Source: DASYSL01 sp036003365
GTDB taxonomy: Bacteria > Eisenbacteria > RBG-16-71-46 > DASYSL01
Assembly: GCA_036003365.1 (NCBI GenBank)
Contig: DASYSL010000085.1
Coordinates: forward strand, 1-19,259
Direction of reading: 5' to 3'
Length of the DNA: 19,259 nt
In this document: positions 7,379 through 15,036 of the stretch, piece after piece
Layout: every line of letters begins with the position of its first letter
Position numbering within the stretch: the first letter of the stretch is position 1
The notes under the pieces: model-generated
Databases searched by the model: none
Seen by the model: the letters and a program-made list of their open reading frames with translations, nothing else
What the model was told of the DNA's origin: nothing
Made by a program: the position numbers and the translations under genes

Positions 7379-7966
7379 ATGGCTGAGCCGCGCATGGAGT
7401 CCACGGTCCTCCTCTTGAGGGAGGTCCGAGAAGGGGATGCGGTTACCCGGGAGCGGGCCCGAGAGCGCCTGCTGGCTCGTTATCTGCCGGTTTTGCGGCG
7501 CTGGGCCCATGGGCGGCTGCCCTTGGACGCCCGAAGCCTCGCGGACACCGATGATCTTGTGCAGGTCACCTTCATTCGAGTGTTGAAACATATGGAGGGG
7601 TTCGAGCCTCGGCACGAGGGAGCGTTCCTGGCTTACCTGCGCCGGGCGCTGATCAACGCCATGCGGGACGAGATTCGCCGCTCGGGTCGGCGGGGCGCCC
7701 AGGAGGAGCTGGCCGAAGATCTCCCCGACCCGGGACCGTCGCCGCTGGAGTCGGCCCTGGGGCGCGATGCCGTCGAGCGGTACGAGGCGGCCTTCGCCAA
7801 GCTTGGTCAGGAGAACCAGGAGGCCATCTTTCTGCGCCTGGAGATGGGATTCACCTACGAGCAGATCGCCGAGGCGCTGGAAAAGTCCACGGCCAACGCG
7901 GCGCGGATGACGGTTTCGCGCGCCCTGGCCCGGCTCGCCCGAGAGATGGAGGAACCGCATGCCTGA
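7379..7966 (+). CDS. ECF-type RNA polymerase sigma factor
   Basis: The 195-residue protein has a sigma-70 region 2 (about 24-100) and region 4 (about 130-190) but no regions 1 or 3. Region 2.2 reads DTDDLVQVTFIRVLK (from 56). Region 4 carries the helix-turn-helix MGFTYEQIAEALEKSTANAARMTVSRAL. It should direct RNA polymerase to a specific promoter set. The ATG at 7379 is chosen over an in-frame TTG at 7352. Neither has a clear ribosome-binding site, and the transcript could be leaderless (TACACT at 7363 is a weak -10 candidate). ATG 7394 is an alternative start. The gene overlaps the kinase by 8 bp. ECF factors linked to Ser/Thr kinases are known, for example Vibrio EcfP/PknT, so control by phosphorylation rather than an anti-sigma factor is plausible. 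Confidence 0.88.
   Translation: MAEPRMESTVLLLREVREGDAVTRERARERLLARYLPVLRRWAHGRLPLDARSLADTDDLVQVTFIRVLKHMEGFEPRHEGAFLAYLRRALINAMRDEIRRSGRRGAQEELAEDLPDPGPSPLESALGRDAVERYEAAFAKLGQENQEAIFLRLEMGFTYEQIAEALEKSTANAARMTVSRALARLAREMEEPHA
7948..7952 (+). promoter_or_regulatory. Ribosome-binding site of the kinase inside the sigma gene
   Basis: GGAGG lies 6 nt before the ATG at 7959 and within the last codons of the sigma factor. With the 8-bp gene overlap it supports coupled translation of the two proteins. Confidence 0.65.
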
Positions 7967-9776
7967 AGAGCGGCTCGAAGAGCTGGCGAACGGTTCTCCG
8001 GACGACCTCTCTTTGGCGCACATCGCCGAAGCCGTGGCCGACCAGACCCCGGTGGAGTGGGGGGAGGAGCGCGCGCGCACTCCGTCTCTCTCCGGCCCCA
8101 TCGATCGGTTGCGCGAGATCGAGGCCTTGCACGCCGCCCATCTCCGCCTGCTGCGGGAGGCGCCATTCGAGCTCGGGCGTCCTCCGCTCTTCGTCTGGGG
8201 ACCGCTGCGCGCGCTGGAGCGAATCGGCGAAGGATCATTTGCTGAAGTTTTCCGCGCCTGGGATCCCAAGCTGCAGAGAGAAGTGGCGCTCAAGCTGCGT
8301 CGCGCGGAAGCCGGTTCTGCCGGCTTGAGCGAGGCCCGGTGGATGAGCGAGGCGCGCCAGCTGGCGCGGGTGCGCCATCCCAACGTGCTCGTCGTCTACG
8401 GCGCCGAAACCCATGACGGCCGCGCGGGCATCTGGACCGAGCTCGTGCGTGGCCAGACGCTCGAGCAATGGCTGACCGCGCACGGACCGCTCGGTGCGCG
8501 CGAGATTGCGGTCATGGGCATGGACCTGTGCGGCGCTCTGAGCGCGGTGCATGGCGCGGGGCTCGTGCACGGAGACGTGACGACGCGCAACGTCATGCGC
8601 GAGGGAAGCGCCGACTATCCGGACGGCTCGGGGCGCATCGTTCTCATGGATTTCGGATCGGCGCACGAGACCGGGGAGCCGGGCCTCGCCGCGTTCGGGA
8701 CGCCTGCCTTCGCCGCTCCCGAAGTGCTCGATGGCGAAGCCCCCACGGCGCGATCCGATGTCTACTCGCTCGGCATCGTTCTCTATCGCATGGTGAGCGC
8801 GCACTATCCCGTCGAGCTCACGAGCGTCGCGGGGATTCGCCAGCAGCTGCGTCAGGCGCGCGTGCCGCTGCGCCAATCGCGGCACGATCTACCCGCCGAT
8901 TTCGTTCATGTGGTCGAGCGCGCGTGCGCGGTCGATTTCGGGGAGCGCTTCGCCACGCCGGCCGACCTCGAGCAAGCGCTGGGGGGAGTGCTGCACCATG
9001 GCGCGCGGGCGGTGCCGGCACGCCGTTTCCCGAAGGCCGCGGCCATGGCCGTGGCGCTGGCGACGATCGTCATCGCGCTCTTCGTGTTTCTCTTGGGGCG
9101 TGAGAAGTCGACGCCTCCGGCGCCCGTGGTGGCGAGCGCGAGATCGCAAGACGCGAAACCTGATGCGGCCGGGCGTGTGGGTGCGCCGGACGTGTCGGCG
9201 CCGCGCGCGCTCGAGGTCGAGGCGACTCTCTATCGAATGACGGCAGGCACGAAGGACGTGGTGCAAAACGGCGACCTGGTGGCGCCGGGGGACGGGCTGG
9301 GCTTGGAAGTCCAGACGCAGGGCCGCGCTCATTTCTACGTTCTGAACGAAGATCGCCAGGGCGAAGTTCACGTGCTCTTCCCGCTGCGCGAGCGGGGTGC
9401 GGTGAACCCGCTGGCTCCGGGCGTTACTCATTGGCTTCCCGGCAGAGAGGATGGAGAAGACCTCGAGTGGCGCGTCACGACCGCGGGTGGCAAGGAGACC
9501 CTGCTGCTCCTGGCGTCGAGCGAGCCGCTCGCAGTCGTCGAGCGAACCTTGGCCTCGCTTCCTCAAGCCCGATCCGATGCCCAAGTGACCTACCCGGTGC
9601 TCTCGCACCAGGCGCTCGCGCAGCTGCGCGGAATCGGCGGCGTCGGACGGCAAGCTCCATTGCGACCGCAGGCGTCCAAAGGCATGCTCCTCTCTCTGGC
9701 CGACGAGCTGTCGCGCTCGAGAAGCGCGACCAGCTTTTGGAAGCGGCTCATCGTCCTCGAGAATCCGATCCCTTAA
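7959..9776 (+). CDS. Transmembrane Ser/Thr protein kinase with DUF4384-like outer domain
   Basis: The 605-residue protein begins with an acidic helical pre-kinase segment (1-75). A Hanks-type kinase domain follows (about 82-345). Its motifs are IGEGSFAEV (89-97), VALK with Lys112, helix-C Glu131, catalytic loop HGDVTTRN (204-211), DFG (231-233), APE (253-255) and SDVYSLG (266-272). One transmembrane helix (about 361-380) links it to an extracytoplasmic part. That part contains a DUF4384-like beta domain (about 415-530, with GRAHFYVLNEDRQGEVHVLFP). The catalytic loop has HGD instead of HRD, making it a non-RD kinase, but all ATP- and metal-binding residues are present, so it should be active. 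It overlaps the sigma factor gene and is followed after 20 bp by the CHAT gene. Likely role: envelope sensor that phosphorylates the sigma factor and/or itself. Confidence 0.88.
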   Translation: MPEERLEELANGSPDDLSLAHIAEAVADQTPVEWGEERARTPSLSGPIDRLREIEALHAAHLRLLREAPFELGRPPLFVWGPLRALERIGEGSFAEVFRAWDPKLQREVALKLRRAEAGSAGLSEARWMSEARQLARVRHPNVLVVYGAETHDGRAGIWTELVRGQTLEQWLTAHGPLGAREIAVMGMDLCGALSAVHGAGLVHGDVTTRNVMREGSADYPDGSGRIVLMDFGSAHETGEPGLAAFGTPAFAAPEVLDGEAPTARSDVYSLGIVLYRMVSAHYPVELTSVAGIRQQLRQARVPLRQSRHDLPADFVHVVERACAVDFGERFATPADLEQALGGVLHHGARAVPARRFPKAAAMAVALATIVIALFVFLLGREKSTPPAPVVASARSQDAKPDAAGRVGAPDVSAPRALEVEATLYRMTAGTKDVVQNGDLVAPGDGLGLEVQTQGRAHFYVLNEDRQGEVHVLFPLRERGAVNPLAPGVTHWLPGREDGEDLEWRVTTAGGKETLLLLASSEPLAVVERTLASLPQARSDAQVTYPVLSHQALAQLRGIGGVGRQAPLRPQASKGMLLSLADELSRSRSATSFWKRLIVLENPIP

Positions 9777-9796
9777 TCCTCGCTCCCAGGCAGGCC

Positions 9797-12700
9797 ATGG
9801 CTCTTCACTCGGCGCGCACCCGGCTGCTTCTTCGCCTCACGCAGGCCTCACTTGCACTGTTGCTGGCGCTGCCCGCGCAGGCGTGGGCTCGCTCGGGAGA
9901 TCGTGAGCTGGCCGAGGCGGAAAGCCTGCTGGAGCGTCACCGCTGGGAAGAGGCAGCGCGCGTCTGTGACTCGCTCATCGCGCGTCTCGAGAAGGAGCCG
10001 GATCACCGGCGCTCGCTCGCGCTTGCCGAAGCCATGGACGTGCGCATCGACGCGTCTCGCTGGGGAGGGCGCGGACACCTTCCGGAGGTGCTCGCGTTGT
10101 CCGAGAGGGCGCTCGCGATTCGTGAAGAGCGTCTGCGCACTGCTGACCCGGCTCGCATGGCGAGCATGGAGCGTCTCGCTTCGGTTCGCCTCGACCGCGG
10201 AGAGGCCGCGGCCGCGGAGTCGCTCTTGTCGCGCGCGGTCACCCTTCGTCGGGGCGCCCGGGAACCGCGCGCATACGGATTGGCGCTCGCGCGCCTCGCC
10301 GACGCCCAACGCGCGCAGAGAAAGTTCGACGAGTCGGAGAAGAGCGCCCGCCTGGCTTTTGCGACCGTGACCGGCGCCGCCGCGGCAGACACGGCCGTGC
10401 GCGTGACCGCGAAGAGCATCCTGGGACAAGCCCTATCGGAAGCAGGCAACTTCGACGAGGCGCGCCGGGAGCTGGAAAGCGCTCTCTCGCTTGCGTCATC
10501 GAGCGCGCACCCGGATTCGGCCCAAATGGCCCGCACGTCCCGCCATCTCGCACGGGTTCTGATTCTGGAGGGCGAGCTCGAGGGGGCGGGTGCCGCGCTT
10601 TCGCAAGCCCTCGCGATCCAGGAGCGCGTTCTGGGAACCCATCACCCCGAGCTCGCCTGGACGGATTACGTCGCCACCTTCTGGACGTCCATGCGCGGCG
10701 ATTTCGTCGCCGGACGGCGACACGCGGAACGTGCGCTGGCCATCCGAGAAGCGGTTTACGGCCCCGATCATCCGCTGGTCGCCAACGCGCTCATGCAGCT
10801 TGGCGGCGCGATGCGCAACCTCGGTGACAGCGAAGGGGCCATGCAGGTGTTGCAGCGCGCGGTCGCCATTCAGAGACACGCCGAGCCGCCGAAGCCAGCC
10901 GACCTCGCCACCGCGCTCAGCAATTTGGGCAGCGTCTACCTCGTCCTGGGCGAAGGCCGCAGGGCTTTGGCGTGTTTCGAAGAGGCGGTCGCGATCCGCG
11001 AGAAGGTGTTCGGCCCCGGCGGGGGAGCGAGCTTTTGGACCGGCACGCGCATCGGCCACGCCTTGCTCGTGGCGGGGGACGCGGCCGCCGCCCAGGCCCA
11101 GATCGAAAAGACCATCGCCAGCCCTCTGAAACGCAACGTGTTCGATCTCGCCGACGCGCTCCAGATCCGGGGCTGCGCGGCCTACGCCCAAAGCAGGCTG
11201 GCCGTGGCCGATTCGTCTTTCGACCACGCCTACGCCTTGCTGGACAGCGCGCTCGGCATCGCCTCGCCGCGCACCCTCGAATCGTTGGGCCTGCGCACGG
11301 CCGTGCGCTGGCGTCAGGGAAGGAAGCAGGAAGCGCTCGCCGACGCGCATCGCGCCGAGGAGGCGAGCCGCGAAGCGCTCCGCTTCATGGCGCAGGGTCT
11401 GTCGGAGGACGAAGCACTGGCCTTCGAGCGCATCCGAAGCTCCGGACTCGACGTCATGCTGGAGTTCGCGAACCAGGTGGACGACGCCGAGCGCGTCCGC
11501 ATCCTCGACGCGGTGGTGCGCTCGCGGCTCGTGGTGCTGGACGAGCTCGCCGACGAGAACCGCGCGCTGCCGCGCGACGATGGCCGGGTCGAGCCGCAGG
11601 TTCGTGAGCTCGAAGAGGCTCGCCTCGCGCTCTCGCGCGCGCTCGTGGAAGGCTTGCGTGCCGGGGCGGCGCCCGACTCGTCCGTGGCCGCGGCGCACCG
11701 GCGACGCGAAGCCGCCGAGCGTGCTCTGGCCGAGCGTAGTGCGGCGTTTCGCCTGAACGCGGGCCGCGCCCACGCCGGGCTCGAGTCGGTTCGACGCGCC
11801 CTGCCCGAGCACGGGGCTCTGGTTTCGTTCGTGCGTTGGAGAAATCCGGATCAGTTCATCCGCGAAAGCAACACGAGCCCCGACGCGCGGCCTCAGGATT
11901 CGCTCGGCACGCCCATGGTCGAGCGCTATGGCGCCCTTGTCTTGCGCGCCGGCGACGCGTCGCCGCATTTCGTTTCTCTTGGGCCAGCTTCCCAGCTCGA
12001 GCCCTTGATCGAGCGCTGGGCCGAGGCGTGCGCCACGCCTCCACCGGCGGATGGCACGATCGCGCGCGCGGCCGAGCGTCGCGTGCTTTCGCTCGGGCGC
12101 GCGGTTCGCCGGAAGCTTTGGGACCCGCTGCAAGCGAGCTTGGCGGGTGCAGAGCGCATCTTCGTCGTGCCCGACGGTGCGGTTGGCCGGGTCAACTTGC
12201 TCGCGCTGCCCGACGAGCGCGGCGTTTATCTGGCGGAGAAGAAAACGATCGTCCATCGCCTCACGGCCGAGCGCGATCTCGTGCCTTGGGAATCGGCGGG
12301 GAAGGACAGCCGGGGCGTGCTTGCGCTCGGCGGAGCCGACTTCCAATCCGCATTGCAAGCTCCTCCGCTCTGGGCCGTGTCGCCGGAGCCCATCTCCACG
12401 GCGGCCTATCGATCGGCGGTCGCCGACTCGATTCGCATCGTCTTCGGCGCGCTGCCCGAGACGGGCACCGAGGCTAGCGAGGTCGCGAGCTTGTGGCGGC
12501 AGTGGGGCGGTCAGGCGCCAGGCGAAGTGGTGCAGCTCGTGGGCCCCGCGGCGAGTGAAGAGGCGTTCAAGCAGCTCGCTCCCGGCCGGCGCGTTCTTCA
12601 CCTCGCGACGCATGGCTTCGCGCTTGGCGCACGCGCGAGCGCGGTTACGCCCCAGGAGAATTCCCGTGGCGTAGGGCAGGTGAGCGCCGAGCCGGCCACG

Positions 12701-13141
12701 GCGATCCGGCGCGGCGGTCCCTTGCTGACCGGTCTGGCTCTGGCAGGGGCCAACGCCCCGGCCGATTCCTCACACGAAGACGGTTTCCTCACCGCCGAGG
12801 AGATCACCTCGCTCGATCTCTCGGGTGCGGAGTGGGCGGTCTTGTCGGCGTGCGAGACGGGTCTCTCCGAGCCCGACCAGATCGAGGCGGTGCAGGGGCT
12901 TCACCGGGCCTTCCGGCGCGCCGGCCTTAGAACCGTCATCATGAGCCTCTGGGCGGTGAACGACACCGCCACCCGTGACTGGATGAAGTCCCTGTATCGG
13001 GCACGCCTGCTCGATCGCACCGATACCGCCACGGCCGTGCGCTCCGCCTGTCGCGCGCAGATCGAGTCGCGGCGCAAGCGCGGGCTCGACACGCATCCCT
13101 TCTATTGGGCCGCCTTCGTGGCGGCCGGGGATTGGCGCTAA
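9797..13141 (+). CDS. Exported TPR-CHAT (caspase-like) protein
   Basis: The 1114-residue protein has a signal peptide (about 1-32, hydrophobic core LALLLALPAQAWA). A long alpha-helical array of TPR repeats follows (about 35-530). The clearest are 42-residue kinesin-light-chain-type units (around 265-405, with ALAIRE-x-VYGPDHPLVANAL). A helical linker (530-665) leads to a C-terminal CHAT domain (about 670-1111). CHAT is a separase/caspase-clan cysteine peptidase domain. The catalytic pair is intact: His939 in HLATHGF and Cys1019 in LSACETG, with the usual SLWAVND and FYWAAFV blocks. The ATG at 9797 is chosen because it directly precedes the signal peptide; the frame is open far upstream but overlaps the kinase. 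The ribosome-binding site is weak (AGGCAGG). It is the last gene of the sigma-kinase operon and the likely effector. Non-proteolytic scaffolding is an alternative. Confidence 0.88.
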   Translation: MALHSARTRLLLRLTQASLALLLALPAQAWARSGDRELAEAESLLERHRWEEAARVCDSLIARLEKEPDHRRSLALAEAMDVRIDASRWGGRGHLPEVLALSERALAIREERLRTADPARMASMERLASVRLDRGEAAAAESLLSRAVTLRRGAREPRAYGLALARLADAQRAQRKFDESEKSARLAFATVTGAAAADTAVRVTAKSILGQALSEAGNFDEARRELESALSLASSSAHPDSAQMARTSRHLARVLILEGELEGAGAALSQALAIQERVLGTHHPELAWTDYVATFWTSMRGDFVAGRRHAERALAIREAVYGPDHPLVANALMQLGGAMRNLGDSEGAMQVLQRAVAIQRHAEPPKPADLATALSNLGSVYLVLGEGRRALACFEEAVAIREKVFGPGGGASFWTGTRIGHALLVAGDAAAAQAQIEKTIASPLKRNVFDLADALQIRGCAAYAQSRLAVADSSFDHAYALLDSALGIASPRTLESLGLRTAVRWRQGRKQEALADAHRAEEASREALRFMAQGLSEDEALAFERIRSSGLDVMLEFANQVDDAERVRILDAVVRSRLVVLDELADENRALPRDDGRVEPQVRELEEARLALSRALVEGLRAGAAPDSSVAAAHRRREAAERALAERSAAFRLNAGRAHAGLESVRRALPEHGALVSFVRWRNPDQFIRESNTSPDARPQDSLGTPMVERYGALVLRAGDASPHFVSLGPASQLEPLIERWAEACATPPPADGTIARAAERRVLSLGRAVRRKLWDPLQASLAGAERIFVVPDGAVGRVNLLALPDERGVYLAEKKTIVHRLTAERDLVPWESAGKDSRGVLALGGADFQSALQAPPLWAVSPEPISTAAYRSAVADSIRIVFGALPETGTEASEVASLWRQWGGQAPGEVVQLVGPAASEEAFKQLAPGRRVLHLATHGFALGARASAVTPQENSRGVGQVSAEPATAIRRGGPLLTGLALAGANAPADSSHEDGFLTAEEITSLDLSGAEWAVLSACETGLSEPDQIEAVQGLHRAFRRAGLRTVIMSLWAVNDTATRDWMKSLYRARLLDRTDTATAVRSACRAQIESRRKRGLDTHPFYWAAFVAAGDWR

Positions 13142-13166
13142 CCCTTCGTCCCGGCTTTTTCCCCCT

Positions 13167-13177
13167 GAAAAAATTGG
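13167..13177. repeat. Left imperfect direct repeat flanking the insertion sequence
   Basis: GAAAAAATTGG directly abuts the left terminal inverted repeat. It matches GAAAAGATTGA on the other side at 9 of 11 positions. It is probably a mutated target-site duplication; chance AT-rich similarity is possible. Confidence 0.45.
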
Positions 13178-13199
13178 GTTGTGCTCCGGAAATTGTTGA
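13178..13199 (+). repeat. Left terminal inverted repeat of the insertion sequence
   Basis: It begins GTTGTGCTC and ends GGAAATTGTTGA. It is the reverse complement of 14371-14392 except for one base (C here, A in the other end, at position 10 of the repeat). Confidence 0.9.
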
Positions 13200-13227
13200 T
13201 GGCCTAGTTCCTGCGTGAAAGTGGAGC

Positions 13228-14328
13228 ATGCGCGCTTGGACCGCCCCCCAAGTGCCCCCTCATTGCCCCAACGAGAAGTGCCATTTCCATCGGCACGACA
13301 GGCACTTATGGCGCTTTGACAAGTACGGTTTCTTCTCCCGCCAGAGAAAGCCGAGTGTCGTGCAACGGTACAGATGTCGTCACTGCCGACGTCACTTCAG
13401 CTCCCAGACCTTCTTGGTGACGTATTGGAGAAAGCGGCCCGACCTCCTGGAGCGCGTCTTCCATCTGCTGTTGAGCTGCTCCGGCTACCGGCAGGCAGCG
13501 CGCAGCGAGGAGGTGTCCCCTCAGACCATCGCAAGCCTGGCAGCCCGCCTGGGACGCCACTGCCAACTAGTTCACGAGGAGCTGAGGCCCAAGGGAGCAA
13601 TCCAGGAACCCTTGGCTCTCGATAGCTTCGAGAGCTTCGAATACAGCCAGGATCACCCCACCAGCTACCACGTTGTGGCCGGCAAGAAGTCACACTTCTT
13701 CCTTGGTTTCACCGAGAGTGAGTTGAGACGGAAAGGAACGATGACCCCGGCGCAACGAAGGCGAAGAAGCCGCATCGAGGCCCTGCTGGGCCGGCCGAAT
13801 CCCCGTTCGATCGAAAGGGAAGTGGCCGAGCTCCTGAACATTGTGGTTCCCAAACCCCAGGCTCTCGAGCTGCACACCGACGAGCATCGGGCGTATCCGC
13901 GGGCGGTTCGGGCTGTAGCGCACCTACAGGTGGACCACCGCACCATCTCGTCACGGGCCGCGAGGAACCCGCAGAATCCACTCTTTGCCATCAATCTTCT
14001 CGACCTGCTGTTGCGCCATAGCGGCGCCAATCACAAGCGGGAGACGATCGCGTTCTCCAAACGAAGACAATCCGGCATCGAGCGCATGTGGGCCTTTCTT
14101 GTCTGGCGCAACCTGGTGAAGTCGTTTTCGGAAAAGTACCCCGGCGAATCGCCGGCGATGCGCCTCGGGATCACCAATCGATTGCTGACGATCAAGGAGA
14201 TCCTCGGCCGGAGAAGGTTCCCCAGCCTTGTCTCTCTCCCCGCACGCTGGACCGTTCATTACTGGAGGCGCACCCCGACGAGGAGGCTGCCAAGAATCCA
14301 GACGCACTCCCTCAAACTGGCGAACTAA
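13228..14328 (+). CDS. Transposase with N-terminal zinc ribbon
   Basis: The 366-residue protein has an N-terminal zinc ribbon (Cys13, Cys18, Cys50, Cys53; CPNEKC and CRHC). A helical DNA-binding region follows (about 70-115, with GYRQAARSEEVSPQTIASLAARLG). The catalytic core has a candidate DDE triad: Asp132 (LALDSF), Asp218 (ELHTDEHRAY) and Glu285 (SGIERMW). It would cut and join the element ends. The frame is intact from ATG to TAA, and a GGAG lies just before the start. Base composition is visibly less GC-rich than the operons on either side, in line with lateral arrival. The IS family (IS1-like, IS1595-like or a separate group) is uncertain, and the DDE assignment is by eye. Confidence 0.8.
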   Translation: MRAWTAPQVPPHCPNEKCHFHRHDRHLWRFDKYGFFSRQRKPSVVQRYRCRHCRRHFSSQTFLVTYWRKRPDLLERVFHLLLSCSGYRQAARSEEVSPQTIASLAARLGRHCQLVHEELRPKGAIQEPLALDSFESFEYSQDHPTSYHVVAGKKSHFFLGFTESELRRKGTMTPAQRRRRSRIEALLGRPNPRSIEREVAELLNIVVPKPQALELHTDEHRAYPRAVRAVAHLQVDHRTISSRAARNPQNPLFAINLLDLLLRHSGANHKRETIAFSKRRQSGIERMWAFLVWRNLVKSFSEKYPGESPAMRLGITNRLLTIKEILGRRRFPSLVSLPARWTVHYWRRTPTRRLPRIQTHSLKLAN

Positions 14329-14370
14329 GACAAGGGGCGACCTCTCGTGGAGGGGTTCCCCCATTCGGTT

Positions 14371-14392
14371 TCAACAATTTCCTGAGCACAAC
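14371..14392 (-). repeat. Right terminal inverted repeat of the insertion sequence
   Basis: It begins TCAACAATTTCC and ends GAGCACAAC. It pairs with 13178-13199 with one mismatch in 22 bp. Confidence 0.9.
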
Positions 14393-14403
14393 GAAAAGAT
14401 TGA
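14393..14403. repeat. Right imperfect direct repeat flanking the insertion sequence
   Basis: GAAAAGATTGA directly follows the right inverted repeat and matches the left flank at 9 of 11 positions. It is probably a decayed target-site duplication. Confidence 0.45.
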
Positions 14404-14479
14404 CCCCTCGTTTGTGCATTCCCCTCCTGCCTGACGTTGTTCAGTTCGAGGCCCCCCAAACCGAGAGAGGGATTTCCCG

Positions 14480-15004
14480 ATGAAGCGTCTTCTTTGGCTG
14501 ATCGCGCTCGTCTGCTTTCCCCAGGCCGCACTTGCCCAGGGCGCGTATTCGATGCTCTGGAGCTCCATCGGCGGGGCGGCGGGGAAGGTGGGCGGCGGCA
14601 ATTACTCCGTTGAAGGCATCGCGGCCACACCCGAGGCCGGCTCGCAGCAGGGCGGCAACTACACGCTCCTGGGAGGCTATTGGGTGACCGGCGCGACGGT
14701 AGCCGCAGAGAAGGATCCGATACCCAAGAGTTTCGCGTTTCGCGCGCCGATGCCGAGCCCCTTCCGCGACCGCGTGGCGTTCGCTTTCGAGCTTCCCGAA
14801 GCCGGTCGCGTGTCGCTCCTTGTGCACTCGGTGGACGGTCGTCTCGTGCGCAAGCTCGTCGACAGCGAATTCGGCGCCGGCCGTCACACCGTCTTCTGGA
14901 ATGCGAAGGACGAGGCGGGCCGTGACGTGAGGTCCGGAATCTACTTCGTTCGAATTTCGGCTGGAACCTTCACCGCCTCACGGCGCTTCGTCCGGCTCGA
15001 CTGA
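14480..15004 (+). CDS. Small exported protein with C-terminal FlgD-like Ig domain
   Basis: The 174-residue product has a signal peptide (1-19, ending ALA). A glycine-rich beta segment (about 22-70) carries GGGNYSVEG and QQGGNYTLLGGYWV, a motif pair common at the N-terminus of exported proteins in these phyla. A FlgD-like Ig domain follows (about 85-174, with MPSPFRDRVAFAFELPEAG and RSGIYFVRISAG). It is probably surface-anchored or secreted; no catalytic residues are evident. A GAGGG lies about 8 nt before the ATG. It is the first gene of a three-gene cluster, and its TGA overlaps an ATG in the frame of the next gene. The promoter must lie in the roughly 85 bp after the insertion sequence or within it; none is clear. 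Confidence 0.75.
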   Translation: MKRLLWLIALVCFPQAALAQGAYSMLWSSIGGAAGKVGGGNYSVEGIAATPEAGSQQGGNYTLLGGYWVTGATVAAEKDPIPKSFAFRAPMPSPFRDRVAFAFELPEAGRVSLLVHSVDGRLVRKLVDSEFGAGRHTVFWNAKDEAGRDVRSGIYFVRISAGTFTASRRFVRLD

Positions 15005-15021
15005 TGGCCCGGCTTCGAGAG

Positions 15022-15028
15022 AAGGAGG
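15022..15028 (+). promoter_or_regulatory. Shine-Dalgarno site deciding the start at 15037
   Basis: AAGGAGG lies 8 nt before the ATG at 15037. It supports that start over the in-frame ATG at 15004, which overlaps the preceding stop codon. Confidence 0.7.
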
Positions 15029-15036
15029 ATCAGATC

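Larger units (their letters stand above)
13178..14392 (+). mobile_element. Complete insertion sequence, about 1.2 kb, zinc-ribbon DDE transposase
   Basis: The element is bounded by 22-bp terminal inverted repeats with one mismatch (13178-13199 and 14371-14392). It holds one full-length transposase gene (13228-14328) and is flanked by 11-bp imperfect direct repeats. The total is 1215 bp. The family is not certain: the zinc ribbon plus DDE layout recalls IS1 and IS1595 relatives. It lies 36 bp after the CHAT stop codon, between two operons, and disrupts no gene that I can see. Confidence 0.85.

Noticed and set aside
7070..8383. Reverse open frame of 437 codons opposite the sigma factor and kinase
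   Set aside because: The forward frames contain complete sigma and kinase motifs; this is a shadow.
9431..9796. N-terminal extension of the CHAT protein frame into the kinase gene
   Set aside because: The frame is open, but the signal peptide begins at 9797 and the extension overlaps the conserved DUF4384-like coding region.
13150..13177. Intrinsic terminator after the CHAT gene
   Set aside because: The T-run and A-run could pair, but the stem would be AT-only with no GC clamp. It is not convincing.
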